A stretch of DNA of 64,000 bases, taken from positions 25,716,350 to 25,780,349 of the forward strand of contig CM057234.1 in NCBI GenBank assembly GCA_029891385.1, written 5' to 3'. How positions within the stretch are numbered: position 1 is the first letter of the stretch; each line of letters starts with the position of its first letter. Shown here piece by piece: positions 38,364 to 51,593 of the stretch. The notes under the pieces are model-generated. The model did not search any database. It was not told the DNA's origin and was given only the letters and a program-made list of their open reading frames with translations. The position numbers and the translations under genes were made by a program. Source of the DNA: Erythroxylum novogranatense. Taxonomy: Eukaryota > Streptophyta > Magnoliopsida > Malpighiales > Erythroxylaceae.

Positions 38364-40451
38364 TGTTGGAGTTATGTAAATATAGTGCCTAGAAAGTCAA
38401 TATATTTACATATAACTTAATTTTCTTCCAGATTACTTTTGTAATGAAAATATTTATTATTAATAAAACAAAAGAGTTTAGTTTTATTTGTATGAGCATT
38501 TTATATCTAGTCATAAGGTACTAAGATTTTTTATAAGTAATATACATATACATGGAGATGTATAAGAAACATGTATATTATTAAAATTTAAATTAGTTGA
38601 TTTATAGTTGAATAATCAAGTTGGTCACTTAATTATGGTTTAGACTATAGTGTTGTGATTTATCTCCGTGTAAATAAAAGAGCTTACTTCAAGGGAATGA
38701 TGAGTTTCATATCATAATAGTAGTTGACTATGGATAACGGTACTATTAAATGAATTTGAAATCAAGTATTTTTTTAAAGAATAAAGTGGGTCGCTACTTT
38801 AATCTTAAAATATACACCTTAGCATTATCTTATTACGAACTACAATCTTGATAGGTGGTGAACTCATATGTGTTTTATTATAATTCTTGATATGATAGGA
38901 ATGAAATTTTACAAAGTATCAATCTAGTATCTACATATTGAAATTATTAATTGAAACATGTATAAGGGAACATTCACTCAAATAAAGAGTTTATAATGAT
39001 ATCATCACTTCTAGATTTTTAACGGAGTTTGGTGATTAAATTGACGTCAGTAGTTTGATGATTTAGCTACCCATCAAGTCTTAACACTAAGATGAGATCT
39101 TGTGTATTAATCATCATATAGAGTAAAACGGGAGACTTGAAAGGAAAAACTAACATAAGGACAAAATTTACCCTTTATTGTATGGATGACTATAATATTG
39201 TTCATAATAAAGTTTGCAATTGGAATTTGAAACATGTATTATTATAATATTTAGTAATTGAAGAGTTCAACTAATTGTCTTTAGAAGAATGACATTTGGT
39301 TAATAAGCTGAAATTAATTCTAATGAGATTAAATTAGTTCCGGACTTATTGGAGCTTGAATTATCTAAGTCGAATTCAATTCCCTACTTGGCTTCTAGGA
39401 AAGTTACCAAGCAAAGTATGAAATATAAATGAAAGTTTTAAAGCCCATGATTGAATGCTGAGCTTACTTTAATTAGAAGCCCAAATGAACATTTAATATT
39501 GGGCTTGACTTTGGTTTGATTTGATTAATTAGATTAATTAAATTGAAACAAAGTTATTAAAGAAAGAAGGAGGGCATATTTCGATTTTTTATACCTAAAT
39601 GTATAGCTGCACATTTAGCATTGAATTGGTAAATTAGAGATGATTTTTATAATGCTTTTATGAAGTAATGATCTTATCATAAAATAGTTTAATAGTTATC
39701 TTTTAATAATGACATGTAATGTAACCTTTTAGCATTCATTCGATTAAAGAAAGGAAGAGGTGCAGTTGATGTACTCTCTCTTCTTTCTTTCATCCATAAC
39801 TGAAAATGAGAAGGTCTCATTTAGGTTATTGGCCTTTTCATATAGTCATCTTAAACTTAAATGAGAAGAGTCTCATTTATTGGCTTTTTTATGATTGATT
39901 AAAGAATGAAGTGATGCATTGGATACACATCATTTCTTTCTTTCATGATAACCGAAATTGACAAGGAGAGTAAGAAGTGTTCTTGTATTTTTGACTAACT
40001 CTCTTATCTCATGCATACATAGTCGAAACTTGAATGAGAAGAGTCTCATTTTTTGGCTTCTTCCTTTTAAGAAAAAGCTCTTCAAAATATTTCTTCTCCT
40101 TTTCCACTGAAGGATCTTGTTAACTAAGTTGTCTAAGAAGAACAAGTGGTAGATCAAATTGGTCGAGGATACAACAAAAGAAGAGGATACATTAACAAAG
40201 GAAATGACACAAAAGAGCTAAAGCTATAGCAAGGATTCAGAAAGGATATAAAAGCAAGGATTCAAAGCTGTAGCAAGGAGTCGGTATATTTCTACCACCT
40301 TGCTCTTATGTAAATTATTTTCTTTATATTGTATCATGTATAGCTGAACATGTTGATTGGTTATGTTATTTTCGTTGCGTTTTCATTTCAAAAAAACTTT
40401 GAAATCTACCATTTTAGTCAAATCTTACATGCTTTTGTTTTCGATCCAACA
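38364..40451 (+). repeat. Orphan LTR (about 2.1 kb) with a degraded primer site after it
   Basis: The stretch begins TGTTGGA and ends TCCAACA, a 7-base terminal inverted repeat with the TG/CA ends of an LTR. It is followed by TTAGTATCAAAGA, close to the initiator-Met primer site, so it would be the 5' LTR of a plus-strand element. No second copy lies in the window and no flanking duplication is visible. A weak internal duplication around TGAGAAGAGTCTCATT occurs near 39806, 39858 and 40033. No protein-coding remains were seen in it. Confidence 0.45.
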
Positions 40452-40821
40452 ATTAGTATCAAAGACATTTTATTATGCATGATTTCGGTTCTTATATGCG
40501 ATGCAAGAGTTGCCAATTAAACTTTGTATGCTGCATATTTTTACGTGATAGAAATACATATATGTATGTTTTTCTTTTTCGGTTGTCCATAGAATATAGT
40601 TTTATCTTGTAAGTTTTCTTTATTTAGTTTGTAACAAGGAAGGTGGCCTATTATCGTCATGTTTCCTCATTGGTTTCATTTTTTTTGTTTTCTTTGATTT
40701 TATAATGTACAAAATTCTATAATATTAAAGATGGAGCAACCATGGATCGAAGAGAAGAATAGGTAATGGTTTCGATGTATCTTTTGGTGTATTGGCAAAG
40801 TTTCAGTTTTATGAAAACCAA
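40452..40821. other. Short stretch between orphan LTR and solo LTR, nothing recognised
   Basis: It may be internal sequence of the element whose LTR ends at 40451. A short ORF start (ATGGAGCAACCATGGATCG, about 40731) is not long enough to judge. The last five bases, ACCAA, are the target duplication of the solo LTR. Confidence 0.35.
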
Positions 40822-41672
40822 TGTAACATCTCGTTACCCATGCTAGGGCTAGAATTATGAATTTTGATAATTTGATGAGAAATTAGGAAAATGCACATCA
40901 TGCATTATTAATTGTGACACGCACATTTTTTCACATTTATATGATTGTACATGCATTTCCTTGACATTTCCGGGTACAATTGAATTGTTAATTTTGATTA
41001 AAATGTGTTTTGGTGATTTTGGTATTATTTAAGACATTTTGGAATTTTTAGTGAATTTAAAAAAATATTTATTTTTAGACCAATCCTATTGTGACTCGTG
41101 GACTAATTATTGTGAGACAAATGGCTTATGTTAGAGAGGATGTGTAAGGCATGCATAGTATACACGAGTATGAGTTTGAGCCAGGAAAAATGCACTGCAA
41201 GTGTTCTCGGTGAAGAAACACTTGACATCCGAATGAAAATTTTGGGTCTTTTGTTGTTTTTAATCTGTCCTCTTTGCTGGAATTCATAGTCGATTCAAGT
41301 AAGTTATGTTTAAGTTGGGTTTTGTTGTTGTAAATGATGTTTTTCAGTGGAAATAAAAGCATGCATTTGAGGTTAAAGAAGTTGGTTTCGGTGTTGAATA
41401 GAGTAGATGATTGATTGAGAGTAGGAAATTGTTAATATGGTGTTGAATAAACTCTAGATTGGAAGATTTGTAAATACTCTGTTCAGGTTTTGAGATAATC
41501 GAAATGGACATGCATACTTTTTGTCCGTTGTTTATCAGTATAAGTGAAGCTACATGTGTGATGGTCGGATTTTGATGTTTTAAACGAATCTTGAATTTGA
41601 TCTTACGTAAATGATTCTAACTGGATTAGGAGTTAATTGGAGTGAAGTTTTAAAGATTATTTTGGGTATAGA

Positions 41673-44600
41673 TGTTGGGACCCGATCGAGAAACCGGATC
41701 CCAACCGGAAAAGCAGAACGAAAAACGGAATCGAATGGAAACAGAAATTTCGCATCGAAATTTCGAATCAGAAAACAAAGCATAAGAATCGAAAGCGAAG
41801 CATACATCAAGCAAATGCAAATCGAATCGAATACCAAATCGATGTAAATCAATAGAATCGAATCATAAGGCGGGGATAAACGAAATAATCAATTAAACTG
41901 AAACATATCTGACATCCGAGAACAATAATCAAAGAAAACGATCGAATGAACATAATCACGTTGGAAACCCTAAGACGTATCATTCCGAAATCCGGTATAA
42001 TTTTTTTTTCTTATTCCTTGTCTTTTCTTTCTTAATCACTTTATTTCATTACATACAAAATCATCATATGCTTGAATACTCATACAAATCCCAAATCGCA
42101 CTTAAATCATAATAAACTTCTTAATATTAATACCAATCTCATAAATCCATCTTTCATACATCTAAATTTTATTTTCTTCTTTTTCAATTTATTTTCTAAC
42201 GAAAATTTGGCAAAGATAACTTTGCATTTATCCTATCCCAAAAATTCTGCAAAGCCAAAATACACTTCTAATATCACAAAATCCGAATCATCGGACTCTC
42301 CCGTCCGAATCCAAATACCAAAGAACAAACACAATCTTAGTTCTAAACACTTCAATCAAATTCCATATCAATTAACAATATATTTTCCCAAAATCATACA
42401 CAATTTCATATACAATTTCCAAAATTATTTACAATTACATATTTTAAATCCAGACATCAACCTCTTCATTCTTTTGCATCAACCCAATATACACAATTAC
42501 ATACAAACTTCATAAATCATATACTTACATGGCAATTTAAGCCATATCCAATTTTAATACCAAAATCTCAATTTACACAAAAATTCAAATACTACAAAAT
42601 CGAATCGAATGTCTTGACACTCTTTCATCCGATCTCAAACAAACAATCTTTCAATTGTATCAAAGTATTCAAAAAAATAAATTTACAATATCCGAAACAA
42701 CACATTTTCAAACACTTTTACTTTCGGATTTTTTTTTTAAGAACACTTACAAAGCTCATAATTTCGTAAATAAATATGATACCCACCTTATTTCCATGCA
42801 AGCATCTTGTCCAATGCTTCACTTTGACCTTTGCTTATCTCTCTCTTCCAATTTAACAAAACCTAAACCATAATCATCCAAATTCACATCATAAATAACA
42901 AAAACTTCAAAATTAACTTAAGAATTCACCAATTCCATATAAATTTAAGCTATTTAAATCTCCAATTTTGAAAATCTCCAATTTTTAAAATTGGCCTAAC
43001 CAATTTACACAAATTCCATATCATAAATCACAATTTCCTCAAAATTGATTTCATATTTCACCAATTCATACTAGTATTGATGATTCTACACCATTAATTC
43101 ACAAAATCCTCAAATTTCAAATTAAACCTAAACCCCCAATGTACAATTTTTTAAATTAAACTTCACCTAAAGCATAAACATCAAAATTAACTTAGGATAT
43201 CTCAAATTCACCACTAATTCAAGCAATCTAAAGCATCAATTTCAAAAACCCCCAATTTCAAACTTTGACATAATCCCCAATTCACAATTAATCCAAAATT
43301 AAACATAATCATAACCTATTCTCTTCAATTAGCCTTAGGAAAACTCAATCCATAACCTTTCCAAACTATCTAAACCAATAAACTCATCAAAGATTCAAAA
43401 TCAAAACTTTCTCTCTCTTACCTTTTTCTCCTCCATTTTCAGATTTCTTGGTTTTGCAAGCAAGCTTTCTCCTTCTCCTTCTTTTCTATCCAGAAATCAC
43501 GAAAATCTCATGGTAGAAACTCCATAAAATTCAAAACTCCAAGCTTTTTCTCTCCTCTCTTCCTCCTTCTTCTCCACGTTTCTTCTCTCTTCTTTTCTCT
43601 TCATTTTCTTTCTTATTTTTCAGCAAAATCGTGAATTCTAGATGCTTCATACGACAGCTATGGGCTGTGTTTCATGCCAGGTCATTAAATGGGGGGTAAA
43701 TGACTTAAATGCCCCTTCATTTAAGCAATATTCCACCATTGCCCCTGCACAGGATTTTGAAAAACTGACTACTTGCGTCCTGTTTTCCAGCATCAAAACG
43801 AAATAATTTGGACAAACTTTCTTCTTAAACATTGTTCCTCTAGATCTTACGAATCTAACGCCACCGATCGCGCTCAATTCAGATCAGAAACGAAGAAGTT
43901 ATAGCCGAAATACTATCGGACCTTCACAAAATCCGAGGCTGAACATTAACATAACTTCAGTCCCGAAATTAACAATCTTATGGATGAAATTAAATATCGA
44001 TCCCTTCACAAGAGTTGTAGCCCTATATCTTAACTTTATTTCCCCTCAAGAATCAACTCAATCGGAGTTGTACAGCTCCCGAAAATCGCAAAATTCTGAA
44101 CCATGTTCAGAAAATTATCCAACTTATAACCTATAACCAAATCTCTTACTTTGGTTCAATCAATCTCTTTCCATTTAATCTCCTAAAAATCATAATTCTT
44201 CAAGAAAATGAAATTAATCGTCTTAGGAATCCAACGCTTCAAGAATCAAATCAATCGGATGTCGGACGAAGGAATTATAAGCAAAAGATTACGAAAGGGA
44301 TATGATAAAGAAACAAAGTAACGAAACTTCAAAACCGAACTTTTCAAAAATCATATCTCTCGATCCCAAACTCGGAATTTGACAAATTTGATGTCAATAG
44401 AAAGATCAAAGGAAGCTCTACAACTTCCCTGAAGAACTCAAAATCAAATTAGGTCTCGAAAGAGGTCGGAAACTCAATCGAAGATTCCGTCCAAAACAGT
44501 TTTTCCTAAACGACTTCCAATTTTTAAATCGCTCATAACTCCTAGCCCCAATATCGAAAAATTGCAAACTTTATATCAATGGAAAGATAAAAATATCATA

Positions 44601-45299
44601 TAAAACTTTCATGAAGATCACGTACTCTAATTCAGACTAAATCCATACGACGAATGGCCTGGAAGCATAGAACACACAAATCTATACTTAATAGCATTTT
44701 CAAAACAAAGCATATCTTCAGAAATTCATATCTTTCAATCCCGACATCGAAAAATAGCAAACTTTATGTCCACAAAAATCTCTCGACAGGGGCTACAATT
44801 TTCATGTTGATCATTTTCTCAAATTTTGCTTAAATCAAAAAGTCAACTTTTTCCTCAAAAAGTCAAACTTTAAGCGAACTTTGACTGATCATAACTCTCA
44901 CTCCCGATATCGAAAAATATCAAACTTTATAGCTACATAAAGCTCTTGACATAAACTACAAGTTTCCAGAAAATAATTTTCTCAAATTCTCCCAAAATCA
45001 AAAAGTCAACTCCCAAGTCAAACATTTTTTCACTATTCATCCCCAAAGTCAAACTTTCTAAATTCTTCAAATTTTCACACTTTTTCTTTTTAATTCTTGC
45101 TATTTAACTTCATTTCAATCAACTCATCCACTTGAACTTTTATAAACCATACCAATCTCCACGATTATCAAATACATCAACATCCAATAATGTTTTTCTC
45201 ATAAGTTTCCTTAAAGCATACATACAACATATATATATATAACACTTATTTTATATCATTTCTTATTTCTAAATTCCACTTAAAAATCGGGGTCCAACA
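41673..45299 (-). repeat. 3' LTR of copy 2 (3627 bp, with 2-kb deletion)
   Basis: It is collinear with 45993-51593 except that about 2.0 kb is missing near 42635. The matching junctions in the longer LTR are at about 46957 and 48955, with CTC shared at both, as in a microhomology-mediated or slippage deletion. Copy 1 keeps sequence related to the missing part, so the loss is the derived state. Confidence 0.88.
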
Positions 45300-45320
45300 T
45301 TTCTCCCCCTCTTAAAAGAA
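45300..45320 (-). other. Polypurine tract of copy 2
   Basis: The minus strand reads CTTTTAAGAGGGGGAGAAA immediately before the LTR TGTTGGACC. It is essentially the same as in copy 1. Confidence 0.8.
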
Positions 45321-45976
45321 TTTCGTCCTCGAAATTCAAACGTAGTCATCAAGTAACACATCCTTCTCATAATAGTCAAATCAATTTCTTATCAATTTCT
45401 TATTCTTAACTTAATCACTATTTTTCACTTCTCATTTATATCAGAACACTATTGTCTCAAATAGAATATTTCTTAACACATTTTCACAAGTCAAATAGTC
45501 ATCAAAATTCATCATAAAATTTTAATCACAATGTCTTAATCTCAAACCTAAAATCAATCATAATCCTTAACCTTAATCAAATAATCACTCTTCTTATCTA
45601 ATTTTCTTCATCATACATATTTTCACTTATTCACAAGGAACTCTTAAGATCATATTAACGCACAATCACCACAAATCAGTATTTCTCAATCCATTTACAC
45701 GGATCAAAGGTTCAGGTCTTACTGAACCCTAGAATGGATCAATCATCAGTCAAATCAATACCATCATCAAACTCGTCTTTCAACTTTTCATTCGTTCATC
45801 TCCCAAATATATAATCATACACAATTCATCCCAATCATTATAAATTTCAATCTCATTTTCCTTAATACATTTCTAAAGTCATGATAGGTCACTCACATCA
45901 AATCACACTATCATTAATGCAATTCGATCTTAATCTCTTATCAATCTCCTGCGCCCAGTTACGATCCTAATACTAG

Positions 45977-45988
45977 GCTTTGATACCA
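45977..45988 (-). other. Primer binding site of copy 2
   Basis: The minus strand reads TGGTATCAAAGC, one mismatch from the initiator-Met tRNA site, four bases from the 5' LTR. Confidence 0.85.
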
Positions 45989-45992
45989 TAAA

Positions 45993-48900
45993 TGTTGGGA
46001 CCCGATCCGAAAACCGGATCCCAACCGAAAAAGCAGAACGGAAAACGGAATTGAATGGAAACGAAAATTTCGCATCGAAATTTCGAATCAGAAAACAAAG
46101 CATAAGAATTGAAAGCGAAGCGCATACTCGAAGCAAATGCAAATCAGAATCGAATACCAAATCGACAGAAATCAATATAATCGAATCATAAGGCGGGGAT
46201 AAACGAAATAATCAATTAAACTGAAACATATCCGACATCCGAGAACAATAATCAAAGAAAACGATCGAATGAACATAATCGCGTTGGAAACCCTAAGACG
46301 TACCATTCCGAAATCCGGTATAATTTTTTTTTCTTATTCCTTATCTTTTCTTTCTTAATCACTTTATTTCATTACATACAAAATCATCATATGCTTGAAT
46401 ACTCATACAAATCCCAAATCGCACTCAAATCATAATAAACTTCTTAATATTAATACCAATCTCATAAATCCATCTTTCATACATCTAAATTTTATTTTTC
46501 TTCTTTTTCAATTTATTTTCTAACGAAAATTTCAAAGATAACTGCGATTTATCCTATCCCAAAAATTCTGCAAAGCCAAAATACACTTCTAATATCACAA
46601 AATCCAGAATCATCGGACTCTCCGTCCGTAATCCAAACACCAGCAACAAACACAATCTTAGTTCTAAACACTTCAATCAAATTCCCATATCAATTAACAA
46701 TATATTTTCCCAAAATCATACACAATTTCATATACAATTTCTAAAATTATTTACAATTACTGATTTTAAATCCAGACATCAACCTCTTCATTCTTTTGCA
46801 TCAACCCAATATACAAAATTACATACAAACTTCATAAATCATATACTTACATGGCAATTTAAGCCATATCCAATTTTAATACCAAAATCTCAATTTACAC
46901 AAAATCCAAATACTACAAAATCGAATCGAATGTCTTGACACTCTTTCATCCGATCTCCGCACAAAACCCGGAGATGGGGATGAAAGGGGTGAGCTTCAAG
47001 CTCGTGGGTAACATATTTATAAACCGAATAATAAGCGTAAATCAATTTTCATAAACTTTTGCCAAAGGCTTAGTTTTCAAACTTTTCAACTTTCAAATGT
47101 TTTCTCAAACCCTTTTCAATTTTCCAAACTTTTCAGATAAAATTTCTATAATTTCATGGTTGAAAACCCTTTTCTCATTTTCAAAATTTCTCATAAACAT
47201 GAATGCAATCACATCGGAGAAATTTCACGCACATAACAAAATCAAAATCACATAACATAACAAAATGGTTTGGTTTCGGTCTAATAGACATATCGCACAT
47301 TCTCAAGATAATCGGTCATGCGGCCAAGTGAATGAGGAGAGTCCAAATCGAACTCCTAAGCCACTCATGGGCAAATGGAGAAGGCTATCGAGGAGACAGT
47401 AATCGACTCTACGGAGGGGACCTGACCAAACCCATACAATTCACTTATTCATGCTTAAAACAAACAGGTTGCCCGAAGGCACTTTTCAAAATTTCACATT
47501 GTCATGTCGTGTCTTAATAGACACAGTCACATTCACTAAGCACATAATTTCATATGTCATATTGTAAAAATACAAATACACCAATCAAATTCTTACAAAT
47601 TCAAAATCATTCATAAAACAAGTATACAACACAAAATAGATAACAACTTTATCAATTCCTTTGAAACATAATTCTTTCACCTTTAAAATCACAATACACA
47701 TTTCTCATCCAAAATTTAAACCACGATTTTCACCTTTTATTCAAAACAATAAAAATCACTAATCATTTTAATTTCTTAAATCGATTTCCAAAAGCATTTC
47801 TCTCCTTGATTTTCCAAAAACATAAATAACAATTTCTTAAAAATTTCGAATATACTGAATAACAAATTTTCTTAAATCAATTTCCAAAATCCTTTAAAAA
47901 CAATAAATCTAACTTTTGTAATAATTTTCGTAATTCCAGACATGCTCGAAATCTATCAATATTTAAAACATTTGAAAACTTTCGAAATTGAAAGTTTCAA
48001 TTTCTCATATCATTGCACATATAACAATATTTCTAAAGTTATTCTGAAAGTAAAGAATTTCATCAAACGAAAATCAAACAATTACATAAACGATATTTTA
48101 TAATTAATTCCCAAAAGCATTCGGAAATTATAGTTTTCCCTACTTTCCAAAACAGTCAGAAATCATGATTTTCCAAACATTTTTTTTTCAAAAACAACAT
48201 TTTTATACCTATTTCAAAAACATTTAGAAGTCATAATTTTCCAATCATTTTCATAAGAAATATTTTTATAACAAATTCGAAACATTCAAAAATCTTACAA
48301 AACCAATCTTTTATCACTAATTCCGAAACTATTCAGAAATCATAAATGTTTCCAAACGTTTTTGTAAACGATATGTTATAAACGATTTCAAAAACAATCA
48401 CTTTCCAAACCTTTATTTAAACACGATTTTAATATCAATTCCAAAATATTCGGAAATCCAAATTTTCAAACACTTAGAACTTGGAGCAATTTTTCAAACC
48501 ATTTGAAATCAATACCAAAATTCGATACTTTCTTTCTTCCACCTTCTCGAAATCATTCGGAAATCCAAATTTCAAACCTTTACATAAATAATTTCGGAAA
48601 TCATAATTTTTTTAAACACTTTTATAAACAATTTCAAAAATCATAAACTTTTTAAACACTTTCGGAAATCATAAACTTAGATAAACCATACTTTATAAAT
48701 AACGTCAAGAATGTTCGAAATCATCATTTTCAATTACTTTTATAAACAACATTTTGTATTATTTCATAAACATTCGAAATCATAAGCTTTCAAATCTTTA
48801 CATAACTATATTCAATAAATATTTTCACAAATATTTGGAATTTATAATTTTCAAACATTTTCTTAATAAAATCAAATACTTTCCTTCTAGGTTTTCCGAA

Positions 48901-51593
48901 AGTATACACAGTAAACTTTCAAAGCATTCATCTTCTATTTTTTAAAAAAAAAACTCAAACAAACAATCCTTCAATTGTATCAAAGTATTCAAAACAATAA
49001 ATTTACAATATCCGAAACAACACATTTTCAAACACTTTCACTTTCGGATTTTTTTTTTAAGAACACTTACAAAGATCATAATTTCGTAAATAAATATGAT
49101 ACCCACCTTATTTCCATGTAAGCATCTTGTCCAATGCTTCACTTTGACCTTGCTTCTCTCTTCCAATTTAACAAAACCTAAACCATAATCATCCAAATTC
49201 ACATCATAAATAACAAAACTTCAAAATTAACTTAGGAATTCACCAATTTCATATAAATTCAAGCTATTTAAATCTCCAATTTTGAAAATCCCCAATTTTC
49301 AAAATTGACCTAAACCAATTTACACAAATTCCATATCATAAATCACAATTTCCTCAAAATTAATTTCATATTTTACCAATTCATACTAGTATTGATGATT
49401 CTATACCATTAATTCACAAAATCCCCAAATTTCAAATTAAACCTAAACCCCCAATTTATAATTTTTTAAATTAAACTTCACCTAAAGCATAAACATCAAA
49501 ATTAACTTAGGATATCTCAAATTCACCACTAATTCAAGCAATCTAAAGCATCAATTTCAAAAACCCCCAATTTCAAACTTTGACATAATCCCCAATTCAC
49601 AATTAATCCAAAATTAAACATAATCATAACCTATTCTCTTCAATTAGCCTTAGGAAAACTCAATCCATAACCTTTCCAAACTATCTAAACCAATAAACTC
49701 ATCAAAGATTTAAAATCAAAACTTTCTCGCTCTTACCTTTTTCTCCTCCATTTTCGTATTTCTTGGTTTTGCAAGCAAGCTTTCTCCTTCTTCCTTCTTT
49801 TCTATCTAGAAATCACGAAAATCTCATGGTAGAAACTCCATAAAATTCGAAAACTCCAAGCTTTTTCTCTCCTCTCTTCCTCCTTCTCCACGTTTCTTCT
49901 CTCTTCTTTTATCTTCATTTTCTTTCTTATTTTTCAGAAAAATCGTGAATTCTAGATGCTTCATACGACAGCTATGGGCTGTGTTTCATGCCAGGTCATT
50001 AAATGGGGGGGGGGGTAAATGACTTAAATGCCCCTTTATTTAAGCAATATTCCACCATTGCCCCTGCACAGGATTTTAAAAAACTGACTACTTGCGTCCT
50101 ATTTTCTAGCATCAAAACGAAATAATTTGGACAAACTTTCTTCTTAAAAATTGTTCCTCTAGATCTTACGAATCTAACGCCACCGACCGCGCTCAATTCG
50201 GATCATAAATGAAGAAGTTATAGCCGAAATACTATCGGACCTTCACAAAATCCGAGGCTGAACATTAACATAACTTCAGTCCAGAAATTAACAATCTTAG
50301 GGATGAAATTAAATTTCGATCCCTTCACAAGAGTTGTAGCCCTATATCTTAACTTTATTTCCCCTCAAGAATCAACTCAATCGGAGTTGTACAGCTCCCG
50401 AAAATTGTAAAATGCTGAACCATATTCAAAAAATTATCCAACTTATAACCTATAACCAAATCTCTTACTTTGGTTCAATCAATCTCTTTCCATTTAATCT
50501 CCTAAAAATCATAATTCTTCAAGAAAATGAAATTAATCATCTTAGGAATTCAACGCTTCGAGAATCAAATCAATCGGATGTCGGACGAAGGAATTATAAG
50601 TAAAAGATTACGAAAGGGATATGATAAAGAAACAAAGTAACGAAACTTCAAAACCGAAATTTTCAAAAATCATATCTCTCGATCCCAAACTCGGAATTTG
50701 ACAAATTTGATTTCAATAGAAATATCAAAGGAAGCTCTACAACTTCCCTGAAGAACTCAATATCAAATTAGGTCTCGAAAGAGGTCGGAAACTCAATCAA
50801 AGATTCCGTCCAAAATAGTTTTTCCTAAACGACTTCCAATTTTTTAAATCGCTCATAACTCCTAGCCCCGATATCGAAAAATTGTAAACTTTATATCAAT
50901 GGAAAGATAAAAACATCATATAAAACTTTCATGAATATTACGTACTCTAATTCAAACTAAATCCATACGACGAGTGGCCTCGAAGCATAGAACACACAAA
51001 TCTATACTTAATAGCATTTTCAAAACAAAGCATATCTTCAGAAATTCATATCTTTCAATCCCGACATCGAAAAATAGCAAACTTTATGTCCACAAAAAGC
51101 TCTCGACAGGGGCTACAATTTTCATGTTGATCATTTTCTCGAATTTTGCTTAAATCAAAAAGTCAAACTTCAAGCGAACTTTGACTGATCATAACTCTCA
51201 CTCCCGATATCGAAAAATATCAAACTTTATGGCTACAGAAAGCTCTTGACATAAACTACAAGTTTTCAGAAGATAATTTTCTCAAATTCTCCCAAAATCA
51301 AAAGGTCAACTCCCAAGTTTTTTCACTATTCATCCCCAAAGTCAAACTTTCTAAATTCTTCAAATTTTCACACTTTTTTCTTTTTAATTCTTGCTATTTA
51401 ACTTCATTTCAATCAACTCATCCACTTGAACTTTTATAAACCATACCAATCTCCACAATTATCAAATACATCAACATCCAATAATGCTTTTCTCATAAGT
51501 TTCCTTAAAGCATACATACAACATATATATATATAACACTTATTTTATGTCATTTCTTATTTCGAAATTCCACTTAAAAATCGGGGTCCAACA
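45993..51593 (-). repeat. 5' LTR of copy 2 (5601 bp)
   Basis: Full-length LTR with plus-strand ends TGTTGGGACCC and GGGGTCCAACA. It includes the block 46958-48956 lost from the other LTR. That block contains the conserved GGAGATGGGGATGAAAGG segment also seen at about 4455 in copy 1, and a degenerate minisatellite at 48040-48900. Confidence 0.9.
48040..48900. repeat. Degenerate minisatellite inside the 5' LTR of copy 2
   Basis: A phrase close to TTCGGAAATCATAATTTTCC, usually followed by AAACATTTTTATAAAC, recurs about 13 times with 35-120 base spacing (for example near 48130, 48168, 48225, 48330, 48448, 48553, 48595, 48660, 48712, 48770). Units differ in length and sequence, which points to old tandem growth. 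Confidence 0.7.

Larger units (their letters stand above)
41673..51593 (-). mobile_element. Giant-LTR non-autonomous retrotransposon, copy 2 (complete, nested)
   Basis: The LTRs are 41673-45299 and 45993-51593, and the interior is only 693 bp (45300-45992). The target duplication ATAGA lies at 41668-41672 and 51594-51598. The primer site TGGTATCAAAGC (minus strand, 45977-45988) lies four bases inside the right LTR. The purine tract (45300-45320) abuts the left LTR, so the element reads on the minus strand. No gag or pol piece occurs in the interior. It shares the primer-site and purine-tract contexts and long LTR segments with copy 1 but lacks the GC-rich palindromes. Confidence 0.9.

Noticed and set aside
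50005..50015. Poly-G run in the 5' LTR of copy 2
   Set aside because: The partner LTR has a shorter run at the same place. This is simple slippage or a sequencing-length artefact.
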